Part shown: positions 37,595 to 44,728 of the stretch, one piece after another
Numbering within the stretch: the first letter of the stretch is position 1
Layout: every line of letters begins with the position of its first letter
NCBI GenBank assembly: GCA_944358385.1
Contig: CALVQW010000003.1
Location: forward strand, 1 to 64,000
Source of the DNA: an uncultured Clostridia bacterium
Lineage (GTDB): Bacteria > Bacillota > Clostridia > Christensenellales > CAG-917
Length of the DNA: 64,000 nt
Direction: 5' to 3'
The notes under the pieces: generated by a model
Seen by the model: the letters and a program-made list of their open reading frames with translations, nothing else
Database searches by the model: none
Told to the model about the DNA's origin: nothing
Program-made: the position numbers and the translations under genes

Positions 37595-39372
37595 TCCAGC
37601 ACCGCCTTTATCCTTCTCACGCCCGCGGAGGAACTCTGCTCCTTCACGATGCGGAATTTGCCGAGTTCGGCGGTGTTGGCGGCGTGCGGACCGCCGCATA
37701 TCTCCATGCTGTGACCGATGGTGTACACCTTGACGACATCGCCGTAGCGGTCGCCGAAAACGCCCACCGCGCCCCGCGCCTTAGCCTCCTCCACCGTCAT
37801 CTCCTCGCAAACGACGGGGGATGCGGATGCGATCTCGGCATTGACGACGTCCTCGACAGCCTTGACCTCCTCCGGAGTGAGGGGACGGGGGAAGTTGAAA
37901 TCGAAACGCAGCCTTTCGGGAGTGATGTTGCTGCCGCGCTGGGAGATGCTCTCGTCGCCCAGCACCTTTTTCAAAGCATAGTTGAGCAGATGCGTCGCGC
38001 TGTGCAACCTCGCGGTCTGCTCGCCGCCGTCGGCGAGACCGCCCTTGAACTTCTGCTCCGCGCCAGCCTTGGACTTCTCCTGATGTTCCCTGAACGCCTT
38101 TTCGTAGCCAGCGCGGTCGAGGACGTAACCGCGCTCTTTCGCCAGCTCCTCCGTCATCTCGACGGGGAAACCGAAGGTGTCGTAAAGGCGGAACGCCGTC
38201 TTGCCGGGGAAGGTGCCCACGGGGATGTGAGTGAGGATCTTGTCAAACTCTTTAAGCCCCTGCTCTATGGTCTTTGCGAACTTGTTTTTCTCGGTCTCAA
38301 GCTCCTCGGCGATGCGGGATCTTCCCTCTTCGAGGTTGGGATAGACCGCAGCATACTTGTCCACGAAAAGCATTGCAAGCTCCCCTATCGCCTCGAACTC
38401 CACGCCCAGCACGCGGCAATAGCGCATGGCACGACGGATGAGACGGCGCAGCACGTAGCCCTGATCCACATTGGAGGGAGAGACGGGCTTGACGTCGCCG
38501 ATGAGGAAGGTGGCGGTCCTGGTGTGATCCGCAATAATGCGCATGGCGACGGTGCTTTCCTCCTCCTCGCCGTGTTTCTTGCCGGAGAGTTCCTCCAGTC
38601 TCTTTATCGCAAAATCGAACACGTCCGTCTCGTAGACGGAGGAATAGCCGTTCAGGGTGACGAGGGTGCGTTCAAGCCCCATGCCCGTGTCCACATTCCT
38701 GTGTTCCATGGGGTTCAGCCTGCCCTCGGCGTCCTTGTAATATTGCATGAAAACATTGTTCCAGATCTCAAGATACTTGCCGCAGTCGCACGCGGGAGTG
38801 CAATCTTCCCCGCACTTCGGCTTGCCCGTATCCAGGAATATCTCGGTGTCGGGACCGCAGGGACCGGTCTGTCCCGCAGGTCCCCACCAATTATTTTTCT
38901 TGGGCAGGAAAAAGACGTTCTCCTCCGGCAGCCCCAGACTCTTCCAGATCTCCGCGCTCTCGTCGTCGCGGGGGCAGTCCTCGTCGCCGCCGAACACGCT
39001 GACCGCAAGCCTCTCCTTGGGGATGCCCAGCACCTCGGTCAGGAACTCGAAGCTCCACGAGATGGACTCGCGCTTGAAATAGTCGCCGAGAGACCAGTTG
39101 CCCAACATCTCGAAGAAGGTGCAGTGGGACGCGTCGCCCACCTCGTCGATATCCCCCGTCCTCACGCAGATCTGCACGTCCGTGAGCCGCTTGCCCGCAG
39201 GGTGCTTCTCGCCGAGAAGATAAGGGACAAGGGGATGCATGCCCGCCGTGGTGAAAAGCACGGTGGGATCGTTCTCGGGCACGAGCGACGCCGTGGGAAT
39301 GACCGCATGCCCCCTCTCCACGAAGAAATCCAGATACGCTTTACGAAGTTGATCGGAGTTAAATTTTTTCAT
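37591..39372 (-). CDS. alaS: alanyl-tRNA synthetase, short form
   Basis: Class II synthetase of 593 residues, against about 870 in most bacteria. Present: aminoacylation domain (motif 1 region, [27 protein letters not shown]), tRNA recognition domain, and the editing domain with zinc ligands HSATH (near 454) and CGGPH (near 560). The chain stops soon after the editing domain ([12 protein letters not shown]), so DHHA1 and C-Ala domains are absent. The reading frame shows no frameshift at the end; the stop is fused in a 4-nt overlap with the PHP gene. ATG 39372 has AGAGGAAAT upstream. Confidence 0.93.
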   Translation of the reverse strand: MKKFNSDQLRKAYLDFFVERGHAVIPTASLVPENDPTVLFTTAGMHPLVPYLLGEKHPAGKRLTDVQICVRTGDIDEVGDASHCTFFEMLGNWSLGDYFKRESISWSFEFLTEVLGIPKERLAVSVFGGDEDCPRDDESAEIWKSLGLPEENVFFLPKKNNWWGPAGQTGPCGPDTEIFLDTGKPKCGEDCTPACDCGKYLEIWNNVFMQYYKDAEGRLNPMEHRNVDTGMGLERTLVTLNGYSSVYETDVFDFAIKRLEELSGKKHGEEEESTVAMRIIADHTRTATFLIGDVKPVSPSNVDQGYVLRRLIRRAMRYCRVLGVEFEAIGELAMLFVDKYAAVYPNLEEGRSRIAEELETEKNKFAKTIEQGLKEFDKILTHIPVGTFPGKTAFRLYDTFGFPVEMTEELAKERGYVLDRAGYEKAFREHQEKSKAGAEQKFKGGLADGGEQTARLHSATHLLNYALKKVLGDESISQRGSNITPERLRFDFNFPRPLTPEEVKAVEDVVNAEIASASPVVCEEMTVEEAKARGAVGVFGDRYGDVVKVYTIGHSMEICGGPHAANTAELGKFRIVKEQSSSAGVRRIKAVLE

Positions 39373-39420
39373 ATTTCCTCTGTTCATCCGTTCATTTCTG
39401 ACGGTAAAGTGCCGTTTTTG

Positions 39421-40677
39421 TCAACAGACCTCGATCGGTCTCATTTCTATCCCAAGCTCCCCCATGACCTTCCCGAACTCCTCCTCCACCGCCTTCTCCG
39501 TGACGGAACGGGTGAACGCCACCGTAGTCTCCTCCCCCACCGTCGCCGCGCCGATGTTGACCTTCGCGCGCTTGGAGACGTTGAGGTTGAAAAGCACTCT
39601 TTCCAGCCCGCATTCCTTAGGGATGCGCACCCTGCCCAGGTTGCTGAAAATGATGGTCTGGCGGGATTTCAGGAAAAACCGCCCTATCCTCGCGCCCAGG
39701 ATCTTGAGCCACAAGGGCGCGATGCGGAGGATGAAGGATCTTTCCGTCCTCACCGTCGTGGCAAAGAACTTCTCCATCTCCTCTTTGGTCGCCTTGGCTT
39801 TGAGCTGTTCCGTCGCGGAACGCACGTAATCCCCCGCCGTCGCGCATTCGTCCGGACGGAAGGTGAGCCGCACGAAATTGACGAAATTGCGCATCGTCGC
39901 GGAAGGGAACATCCCTCTCAGATTGACGGGCACCATGACGACGACGGGGCGTTTCCCGCCCGACATCCTCTCTATGGCGCACGCAAGCACCCCGCACATG
40001 AAGGACGTGAAGGACGCGCCCATCCCTGCGGCTTTGCTCGCTATCTCCGCCGCCGCAACGGTGCGGTAAGTCCCGCCGTAGCCCTCCTCCGCTATAGTGC
40101 CGGGCAGCAGCAAAGGCAGTTCTCCCATCAGCCCTTTGAGGTCCACATCGCCGAAGCGTATGGGGCGGTAGTAGCGGTAAAAGGCGTCCTCCGCCTCCTC
40201 CTCGGTGGGAGACGCGTCGATGTCGATCACTCCCTCGTGTCCCGTGACGGGCGCGCCCGAAAGCTGAGCGTAACGCCACACCAACGCTTTCAGAAACTCC
40301 AACGCCGCCATGCCGTCGCACACGGCGTGGAACACCTCGAACCCGATGACCTTCCCCCCGCACGAGATGCGGAAAAGGTAGCCCCCCGTCTCCTTAGTGT
40401 CGATGGGACGGAGCAACCTGCCCGTAGGCTCGAATATGCGTACGGGCGCGTCGTTTTCCTCGAAATAGTACCACGCATAACCGCGGCGCAGTCGCACCTT
40501 GAAGGTGACAAAACGCCTAAGCACGTCCTCCGCCGCAAGGCGCAGCGTCTCCCTGTCCACCTCTCTCTCCATAACTGCGGAGAGCCTGAACAGGCTCTGC
40601 GACTTCTTGGTGGAGATGATGGGATAGAACTGTGCCGAAACGTCGAGTCGGTATCTTTTGGGCTGAACCTTTTTCAC
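39421..40677 (-). CDS. condensation/acyltransferase-fold protein (HxxxD)
   Basis: 418 residues resembling the CoA-dependent acyltransferase superfamily (condensation domains, alcohol acetyltransferases, PapA-type). The catalytic motif HAVCDG lies near residue 117; the DFGWG-like second motif is not clear. VPVNLRGMFPSATMRNFV and TIIFSNLGRV match the region around the second half of such folds. Acyl donor and acceptor are unknown. GTG 40677 has AGAGGAG 5-6 nt upstream. It lies 48 nt before alaS on the same strand, without an obvious terminator between. Confidence 0.8.
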   Translation of the reverse strand: MKKVQPKRYRLDVSAQFYPIISTKKSQSLFRLSAVMEREVDRETLRLAAEDVLRRFVTFKVRLRRGYAWYYFEENDAPVRIFEPTGRLLRPIDTKETGGYLFRISCGGKVIGFEVFHAVCDGMAALEFLKALVWRYAQLSGAPVTGHEGVIDIDASPTEEEAEDAFYRYYRPIRFGDVDLKGLMGELPLLLPGTIAEEGYGGTYRTVAAAEIASKAAGMGASFTSFMCGVLACAIERMSGGKRPVVVMVPVNLRGMFPSATMRNFVNFVRLTFRPDECATAGDYVRSATEQLKAKATKEEMEKFFATTVRTERSFILRIAPLWLKILGARIGRFFLKSRQTIIFSNLGRVRIPKECGLERVLFNLNVSKRAKVNIGAATVGEETTVAFTRSVTEKAVEEEFGKVMGELGIEMRPIEVC

Positions 40678-40829
40678 TTGCGCTCCTCTGCGCGCGTCCG
40701 TACGCGGAGTGATATTGTCAAATCATTGTATTCTTTTTGCCGTCCGTTGTCAATCGTATGCGCCCGCCCGTCATATCTCCGTCCGCCGCCGCATACGCTT
40801 TACCGCACGACAGTGCGCAAGGAGACCTT

Positions 40830-41111
40830 ATGCCCGAAAAAGAGATGAAACCGACCTCGCGTCCGCATTCCGTACAACTCTCGGAACACCGCCTGCTCAC
40901 CGTCACGGGGGTGAAAGCGGTACCCACATTCACGGACAAACTCATCGCCATAGAACTCGAAGGCGAGACATTATCGGTGACGGGACACGACCTCGCTGTC
41001 AAAGGGCTGGACCTGGAGACGGGAAGGTTCAGCGCGTCGGGGTACGTCACGTCCATGCGCTACTCCGCGGCTCCCGATCCCGTCTCCTTCTTCAAGCGCA
41101 TCTTCAAATGA
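40830..41111 (+). CDS. yabP: sporulation protein YabP
   Basis: 93 residues of the YabP/YqfC family, needed in Bacillus for coat/cortex-related steps of sporulation in the mother cell. The family pattern is clear: HSVQLSEHRLLTVTGVKAV, TDKLIAIELEGETLSVTGHDL, VKGLDLETGRFSASGYV and the C-terminal FFKRIFK. AAGGAG lies 5 nt before ATG 40830. It overlaps yabQ by 4 nt. Its presence implies a spore-forming lineage or one that recently was. Confidence 0.9.
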   Translation: MPEKEMKPTSRPHSVQLSEHRLLTVTGVKAVPTFTDKLIAIELEGETLSVTGHDLAVKGLDLETGRFSASGYVTSMRYSAAPDPVSFFKRIFK

Positions 41112-41581
41112 CGGCGGGAGCGTCCTGGGGAGCGCAGCTGGCTGCCGCGCTGACGGCGGCGGCGTTCGGCTTTGCCGCATCTCCGCTCACTTTGCTCTAT
41201 CTCCCCCTCTCCCGTCCCATCCGCCGCATAACGGCGGATTTTGTCGCAACGACGGGGATCGCCCTCCTCTTTCTCCTCTCCGTCGAGACGGGAGCGCGTG
41301 GACAGCTCACCCTTTACTGCGCGATCGCCTACCTTCTCTCCGTGGCGGCGGGCGGAAAGATGCTCCGAGTCGCGCTCGCCGCACTGCAAAAAAAATTCCC
41401 CGCCCTCTTCGAGCGGGGAAAACGCGCGCGCAAAGCGCGGCACAGGGAGGTCATTTCGCCGCAAGCCGACAGTCCAGCTCCCTCTTCATCGCCGCATAAT
41501 CCGCGGCGAGCCGCAGGATATACCTCTGCCTTTCGTCGTGGGAAAGGCGGGAGAGCAGGTCGGCATCCGCGAGCTGACTGA
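41108..41581 (+). CDS. yabQ: YabQ-like sporulation membrane protein
   Basis: 157 residues; start overlaps yabP by 4 nt (ATGA). Three or so hydrophobic segments (AALTAAAFGFAASPLTLLYL; DFVATTGIALLFLL; LYCAIAYLLSVAAGG) resemble YabQ, whose gene follows yabP in Bacillota and which acts in spore cortex assembly. Similarity is weak, so the call leans on position. The basic, Ser/Pro-rich C-terminal 45 residues lie antisense to the 3' end of the gene at 41451-41771, an unusual 131-nt overlap. Confidence 0.65.
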   Translation: MTAGASWGAQLAAALTAAAFGFAASPLTLLYLPLSRPIRRITADFVATTGIALLFLLSVETGARGQLTLYCAIAYLLSVAAGGKMLRVALAALQKKFPALFERGKRARKARHREVISPQADSPAPSSSPHNPRRAAGYTSAFRRGKGGRAGRHPRAD

Positions 41582-41771
41582 TGGGATTCACCACCTCCTC
41601 GCCTCTGTCCAGCAACTCTTTGAGGCGTATGTACATCCTGCGCTGGGAGAGGCTGACTCCCTGCGGCACGGAACGCGCGAGTTCTCTGTCGTAAGCCCCT
41701 TCGCGCAACCTGTTTTTCGCTTCTCTTGCCAAGTCTCTGATGATACAATCGGGATGTCTGACGTTTGCCAT
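41451..41771 (-). CDS. small helical protein of 106 residues, unknown
   Basis: Not recognised. Soluble, charged and predicted mostly helical (IIRDLAREAKNRLREGAYDRE; RRMYIRLKELLDRGEEV; LLSRLSHDERQRYILRLAADYAAM). GGAGG lies 5 nt before ATG 41771, and TATATT upstream may be a -10. It is convergent with yabQ and overlaps its end. Since the codon pattern and ribosome site are good, I think this gene is real and that the yabQ tail is the looser end. Confidence 0.65.
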   Translation of the reverse strand: MANVRHPDCIIRDLAREAKNRLREGAYDRELARSVPQGVSLSQRRMYIRLKELLDRGEEVVNPISQLADADLLSRLSHDERQRYILRLAADYAAMKRELDCRLAAK

Positions 41772-41848
41772 AACTGCCTCCGCGCACCAATATAACACCC
41801 TTCCGCACCCTTTCGGAAGGCGGCGACAAAAGCAGTCCGCATGCGTCA

Positions 41849-41960
41849 TTTTGTGTGTGAAAACGATGTTTTACTGCCGGAAACGCCTGTTTGCGACGAG
41901 AAGTCCCTTTTTGCGGCGGATGACGCCATTTTGCGGCGGGATCCGCCATTTTCCGCCCCG
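41849..41960. repeat. 20-bp-phased T-tract repeats
   Basis: T tracts recur exactly every 20 bp (41850, 41870, 41890, 41910, 41930, 41950) within degenerate 20-bp units, best conserved as TTTGCGGCGGATGACGCCAT and TTTGCGGCGGGATCCGCCAT. The array lies just past the stop of the ECF S-like gene. Similar units follow the stop at 61767. Confidence 0.7.
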
Positions 41961-41962
41961 GA

Positions 41963-42607
41963 CTACCTTCCCCCGCCCCTCCGCATCAGCCTGTCCCCCG
42001 CGGCGCACAGAGGCTTGAACAGCACCGCGATTACGATGAAATTGGACACGACGTGGACAAGATCGAAATAAAGCCCTCTGACGTAGTATGCCAGCCAATA
42101 GTGCGCGAGGTCGCCCTCGTACAGCCCGACGGCGACGTAGAGGGTGTCGCAGCAGGCGGACAGCACTCCGAAAAGCGCGGACATCACCACCGCCACAGCC
42201 ACGGCGAGAAAGATGTTGCGCCTTTTTGCAAAGAGCAGACAGCTCACCGCCGCGAGCATGGGCCAATAAATGAAGTAGAGGATCACCCAACTCCCCACGC
42301 CGTATATGGCGATCTCCACAGCACAGAACACGACCACCGCGGGCAACGTGTACGCCGCGCCGAACACAGCCGCGTACACCATGATGAGCAGGGTGACGAC
42401 TTCGACATTCGGGATGAAGGAAAGCGCGAATTTGAGCGCGGTAAGGAGCGCGGACATGACCGCGACTTTCACGACGTACTCCGCCGCGAGCCTGCTCCTT
42501 TTTCCGCGCGGACGGGAGGGGGAGAGACCCCCCTCTCCGCCATCTTCCGCGCCTGCGGCGCCCCCCGTCAAAGGGGCCGTTTTGCGCAAAAACCGACGTT
42601 CGGACAT
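41963..42607 (-). CDS. ECF-type substrate-binding (S) membrane component, probably B12-related
   Basis: 214 residues: a basic N-terminus of some 45 residues, then six hydrophobic helices without an ATPase or other domain. The small size and sequence (VKVAVMSALLTALKFALSFIPNVEVVTLLIMVYA; then GVGSWVILYFIYWPMLA) are typical of S components, which bind a vitamin and dock on EcfT. It follows, in one operon, a lipoprotein gene controlled by a cobalamin riboswitch, so cobalamin or a corrinoid precursor is the likely substrate. The start is uncertain because no good ribosome site is seen before ATG 42607. Confidence 0.8.
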   Translation of the reverse strand: MSERRFLRKTAPLTGGAAGAEDGGEGGLSPSRPRGKRSRLAAEYVVKVAVMSALLTALKFALSFIPNVEVVTLLIMVYAAVFGAAYTLPAVVVFCAVEIAIYGVGSWVILYFIYWPMLAAVSCLLFAKRRNIFLAVAVAVVMSALFGVLSACCDTLYVAVGLYEGDLAHYWLAYYVRGLYFDLVHVVSNFIVIAVLFKPLCAAGDRLMRRGGGR

Positions 42608-42628
42608 CAAAACGAAATGATAAAGTCT

Positions 42629-43210
42629 TTAATAGGACTCAACGACAAACCTGTATGCCGCGCCGTCATACACGGGCAGAGAGGATATGCCGAGGGTGGA
42701 GTACCAGAAAGTTTTCCCGTCGAACTTGTCCGTGACGATCGCGCCCGTCTCGTAATCGGTGCCCTTCAGGCTGTCGTTGTCAATGGTGTGGTAGACGGCG
42801 ATATACGTGTTCGCCTTCTCGTCCGACACGGAGCCGTACACCCTGGTCTCCACATAATTCCCCTCGTCGTCGTACACATCGACAGAGTACTCGAGCTTGT
42901 GCAGGAAACGTCCGTATCCCGTGTTGTCCGCATCCATGACGGTGAGCCTGCCCTGGTCGTACATCTCGTCGAGCGCGCCGGAGAGATACACCTCGCGCGT
43001 CGTGACCGAGATGGCGTAGTCGCCGAGATACACCGTTATGTTCTTGTCTCCGAGCTGGGTCTGAATGTCGCCCACCTGCTCCTGCAGGTCGCGGATCATC
43101 TCCTCGAGAGAGGAAGTGTCGTTGCACGCGGCGAACGTGACTGCGACTGCGCTCGCCAGCACGAGGCAGACGAGTATGAGGCCAAGCCTCTTCAACGTTG
43201 TTTGTTTCAT
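42629..43210 (-). CDS. lipoprotein with transcobalamin-C-terminal-like (DUF4430-type) domain
   Basis: 193 residues: lipobox FAAC (Cys29), a short coiled coil (SSLEEMIRDLQEQVGDIQTQL), then a beta-rich domain. The pattern VYLSGALDEMYDQG..TGYGRFLHKL.., NTYIAVYHT and LGISSLPVYDGAAYRFVVE resembles DUF4430, a domain related to the C-terminal part of the animal B12 carriers transcobalamin and intrinsic factor. It is directly preceded by a cobalamin riboswitch, so extracellular corrinoid capture is a reasonable inference. ATG 43210 has GGGAGG upstream. Confidence 0.8.
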   Translation of the reverse strand: MKQTTLKRLGLILVCLVLASAVAVTFAACNDTSSLEEMIRDLQEQVGDIQTQLGDKNITVYLGDYAISVTTREVYLSGALDEMYDQGRLTVMDADNTGYGRFLHKLEYSVDVYDDEGNYVETRVYGSVSDEKANTYIAVYHTIDNDSLKGTDYETGAIVTDKFDGKTFWYSTLGISSLPVYDGAAYRFVVESY

Positions 43211-43289
43211 GAAAAAACCTCCCGTTCTTTCTGCGGAAGGCAAGGCGAAAACACGCCGTCGTCTCCCACCGAAACAACCGCTTTATTTT

Positions 43290-43450
43290 TTGTCGGGCCG
43301 GTCTCCTGACTTCGGTCGGCTTTCGCCGCGGTGCCTTCTCCCTGCGCGGCAGGAATGGCAGTATCCGTCTCACCTTACAGTAGCGGGGGCTGTGCGGGAT
43401 TTTCACCCGGCTTCCCGATCATCGGCTCTCGCCGCACCCGATCGGGATTA
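43290..43450 (-). ncRNA. cobalamin riboswitch
   Basis: Minus-strand RNA with the class features: GGTGAAAATCCCGCACAGCC, then the B12-box core CGCTACTGTAA, CTGCCATTCCTGCC, GAAGGCACCGC and the 3' AAGTCAGGAGACCGGC. It lies between a consensus promoter and the lipoprotein gene 42629-43210, with about 80 nt for an expression platform. It should lower expression when adenosylcobalamin or a related corrinoid is plentiful. Confidence 0.95.
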
Positions 43451-43478
43451 TGATAACACACCCGCGCCGAGGATGCAA
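43450..43478 (-). promoter_or_regulatory. promoter of the riboswitch operon
   Basis: TTGCAT, 17-nt spacer, TATCAT on the minus strand; RNA start near 43443, right at the base of the riboswitch. Confidence 0.75.
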
Positions 43479-43516
43479 CTCTCCGCATTCAGGCAAAAAT
43501 AAATTTCGATTGCCGT

Positions 43517-43545
43517 TGACTTTGTCGGCATACCACCTTATAATG
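43517..43545 (+). promoter_or_regulatory. promoter of the zinc-ribbon membrane protein gene
   Basis: TTGACT, 17-nt spacer, TATAAT, divergent from the riboswitch promoter. Confidence 0.75.
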
Positions 43546-43577
43546 TCAGTGTATAATAATCCACAAGGAGACTGCGT

Positions 43578-44447
43578 ATGTACACCAGATGTCCAAGCTG
43601 CAGAGCGCAAATCTGTTTTCAGCCGCCTGCCAATGCCGCCGACCTTCCGGAAGGTTACAGGCAGAGAGTCAGATGCCCCAACTGCGGGGTGACGATAGGC
43701 GTCAAGCTGCCCGGCAACAATGCCATAGCACAAGCTCAGCCCACCTTTACGCCGCAGAACCCCTACGCGCAGATGAGCGAACCGGTCTACACCGCTCCCG
43801 TCCAGGCGTCCGCGCCCGACGAGAAAGCGGCAAAGAGAGAGGCGCGCGCCCTTGCAGCCTCCAAGAAAAAGTCCGGCAGATCCAGGAACGTGATGATCTT
43901 CATCTTCGCCGCGTTGCTTTTGGTCTGCTCCGTCCTCGGTCACTTCTATGCCGATGCCGGCGGTGCGACCATGGAGGACATCGCAAACGGCACCGCGCTC
44001 GAAGCGGGTGACTTCCTCTCCGCTTTGGAGGCATTCGACGGCGTGGGCATCCTCTCCGACATCGCAAACGACGAGCTGTATGCCGAGGCTCTCAAAGAGA
44101 CCTTCGCCGAGGACATCGCAACGGGACTTCTGGAAGTGCTGCCCGTCATCTTCTTCCTGCTCGCCGCGCTCACGGCTGCGCTCGCCCTCATCGGCTTCAT
44201 CGTGAAGAAGTATCCCCGTCTCCTGCACCTCATACTCGCGCTCGGTCTGCTCGCGGTGTCCGTGTGCATCCTGTTCTCGCCTCTGCTCGGCGCGGACGGT
44301 GCGGGCTTTGACGCCATCGGCGATTACTTCATGAACACCGTCGTCAGTGACTTGAACTTCCTGCTGCTCGCACCCGCCGTCATCGGCGTGCTGCACCTGC
44401 TCTTCTCCCTCATTTTCCTGAAGAGCCTGAAGAAAAAGACGGCGTAA
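43578..44447 (+). CDS. zinc-ribbon protein with four membrane helices
   Basis: 289 residues, unknown function. An N-terminal CPSC..CPNC zinc ribbon (MJ0042-like) spans residues 1-40, followed by a Pro/Gln linker, a basic stretch, and four helices at about 105-125, 180-210, 213-236 and 260-282 with a long outside loop after the first. The helix spacing is the same as in the two membrane proteins at 19975-21666, whose operon also encodes a zinc-ribbon protein; here both features are in one chain. AAGGAG precedes the ATG and a terminator follows, so it is monocistronic. Confidence 0.8.
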   Translation: MYTRCPSCRAQICFQPPANAADLPEGYRQRVRCPNCGVTIGVKLPGNNAIAQAQPTFTPQNPYAQMSEPVYTAPVQASAPDEKAAKREARALAASKKKSGRSRNVMIFIFAALLLVCSVLGHFYADAGGATMEDIANGTALEAGDFLSALEAFDGVGILSDIANDELYAEALKETFAEDIATGLLEVLPVIFFLLAALTAALALIGFIVKKYPRLLHLILALGLLAVSVCILFSPLLGADGAGFDAIGDYFMNTVVSDLNFLLLAPAVIGVLHLLFSLIFLKSLKKKTA

Positions 44448-44465
44448 CGCCGCTCACAACGGATG

Positions 44466-44498
44466 AAAGCCGTCCCTTAACGGGGCGGCTTTTTTTTC
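44466..44498 (+). terminator. intrinsic terminator after the zinc-ribbon membrane protein gene
   Basis: Stem AAAGCCGTCCC / GGGGCGGCTTT with loop TTAAC and a run of eight or nine T. Confidence 0.85.
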
Positions 44499-44648
44499 GC
44501 ATTCTCCCCGTGCCGCAGGGGAATCATGCGGGCGGGATGCGCACCACCCGCGCCGCGCGGGGATGATGATGGCGGGACGCGCACAGCCCTCGCCTTACCG
44601 AAAAGGAAAAATATTACATAAAAGTTACACCCTGCGACAAATCTGTTC

Positions 44649-44678
44649 TTTACACGGGGCGGGGGGATAAGGTATAAT
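44649..44678 (+). promoter_or_regulatory. promoter of the MFS transporter gene
   Basis: TTTACA, 18-nt spacer, TATAAT. Confidence 0.6.
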
Positions 44679-44728
44679 AATTTTGTTTAAAGCGTGCGCC
44701 GTGCGCGTGCGCGGATAAGGAGGGTTTT

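Noticed and set aside
39373..39420. T-box leader before alaS
   Set aside because: Only 48 nt separate alaS from the previous gene, too short for a T-box, and no T-box sequence motif is present.
40737..40829. Longer N-terminus for yabP
   Set aside because: The extra residues lack family similarity, and AAGGAG lies just before ATG 40830.
37564..40848. Frame of over 1,000 codons antisense to alaS and the acyltransferase
   Set aside because: It spans several real genes on the other strand, is rich in His/Arg/Val typical of shadows, and has no start signal.
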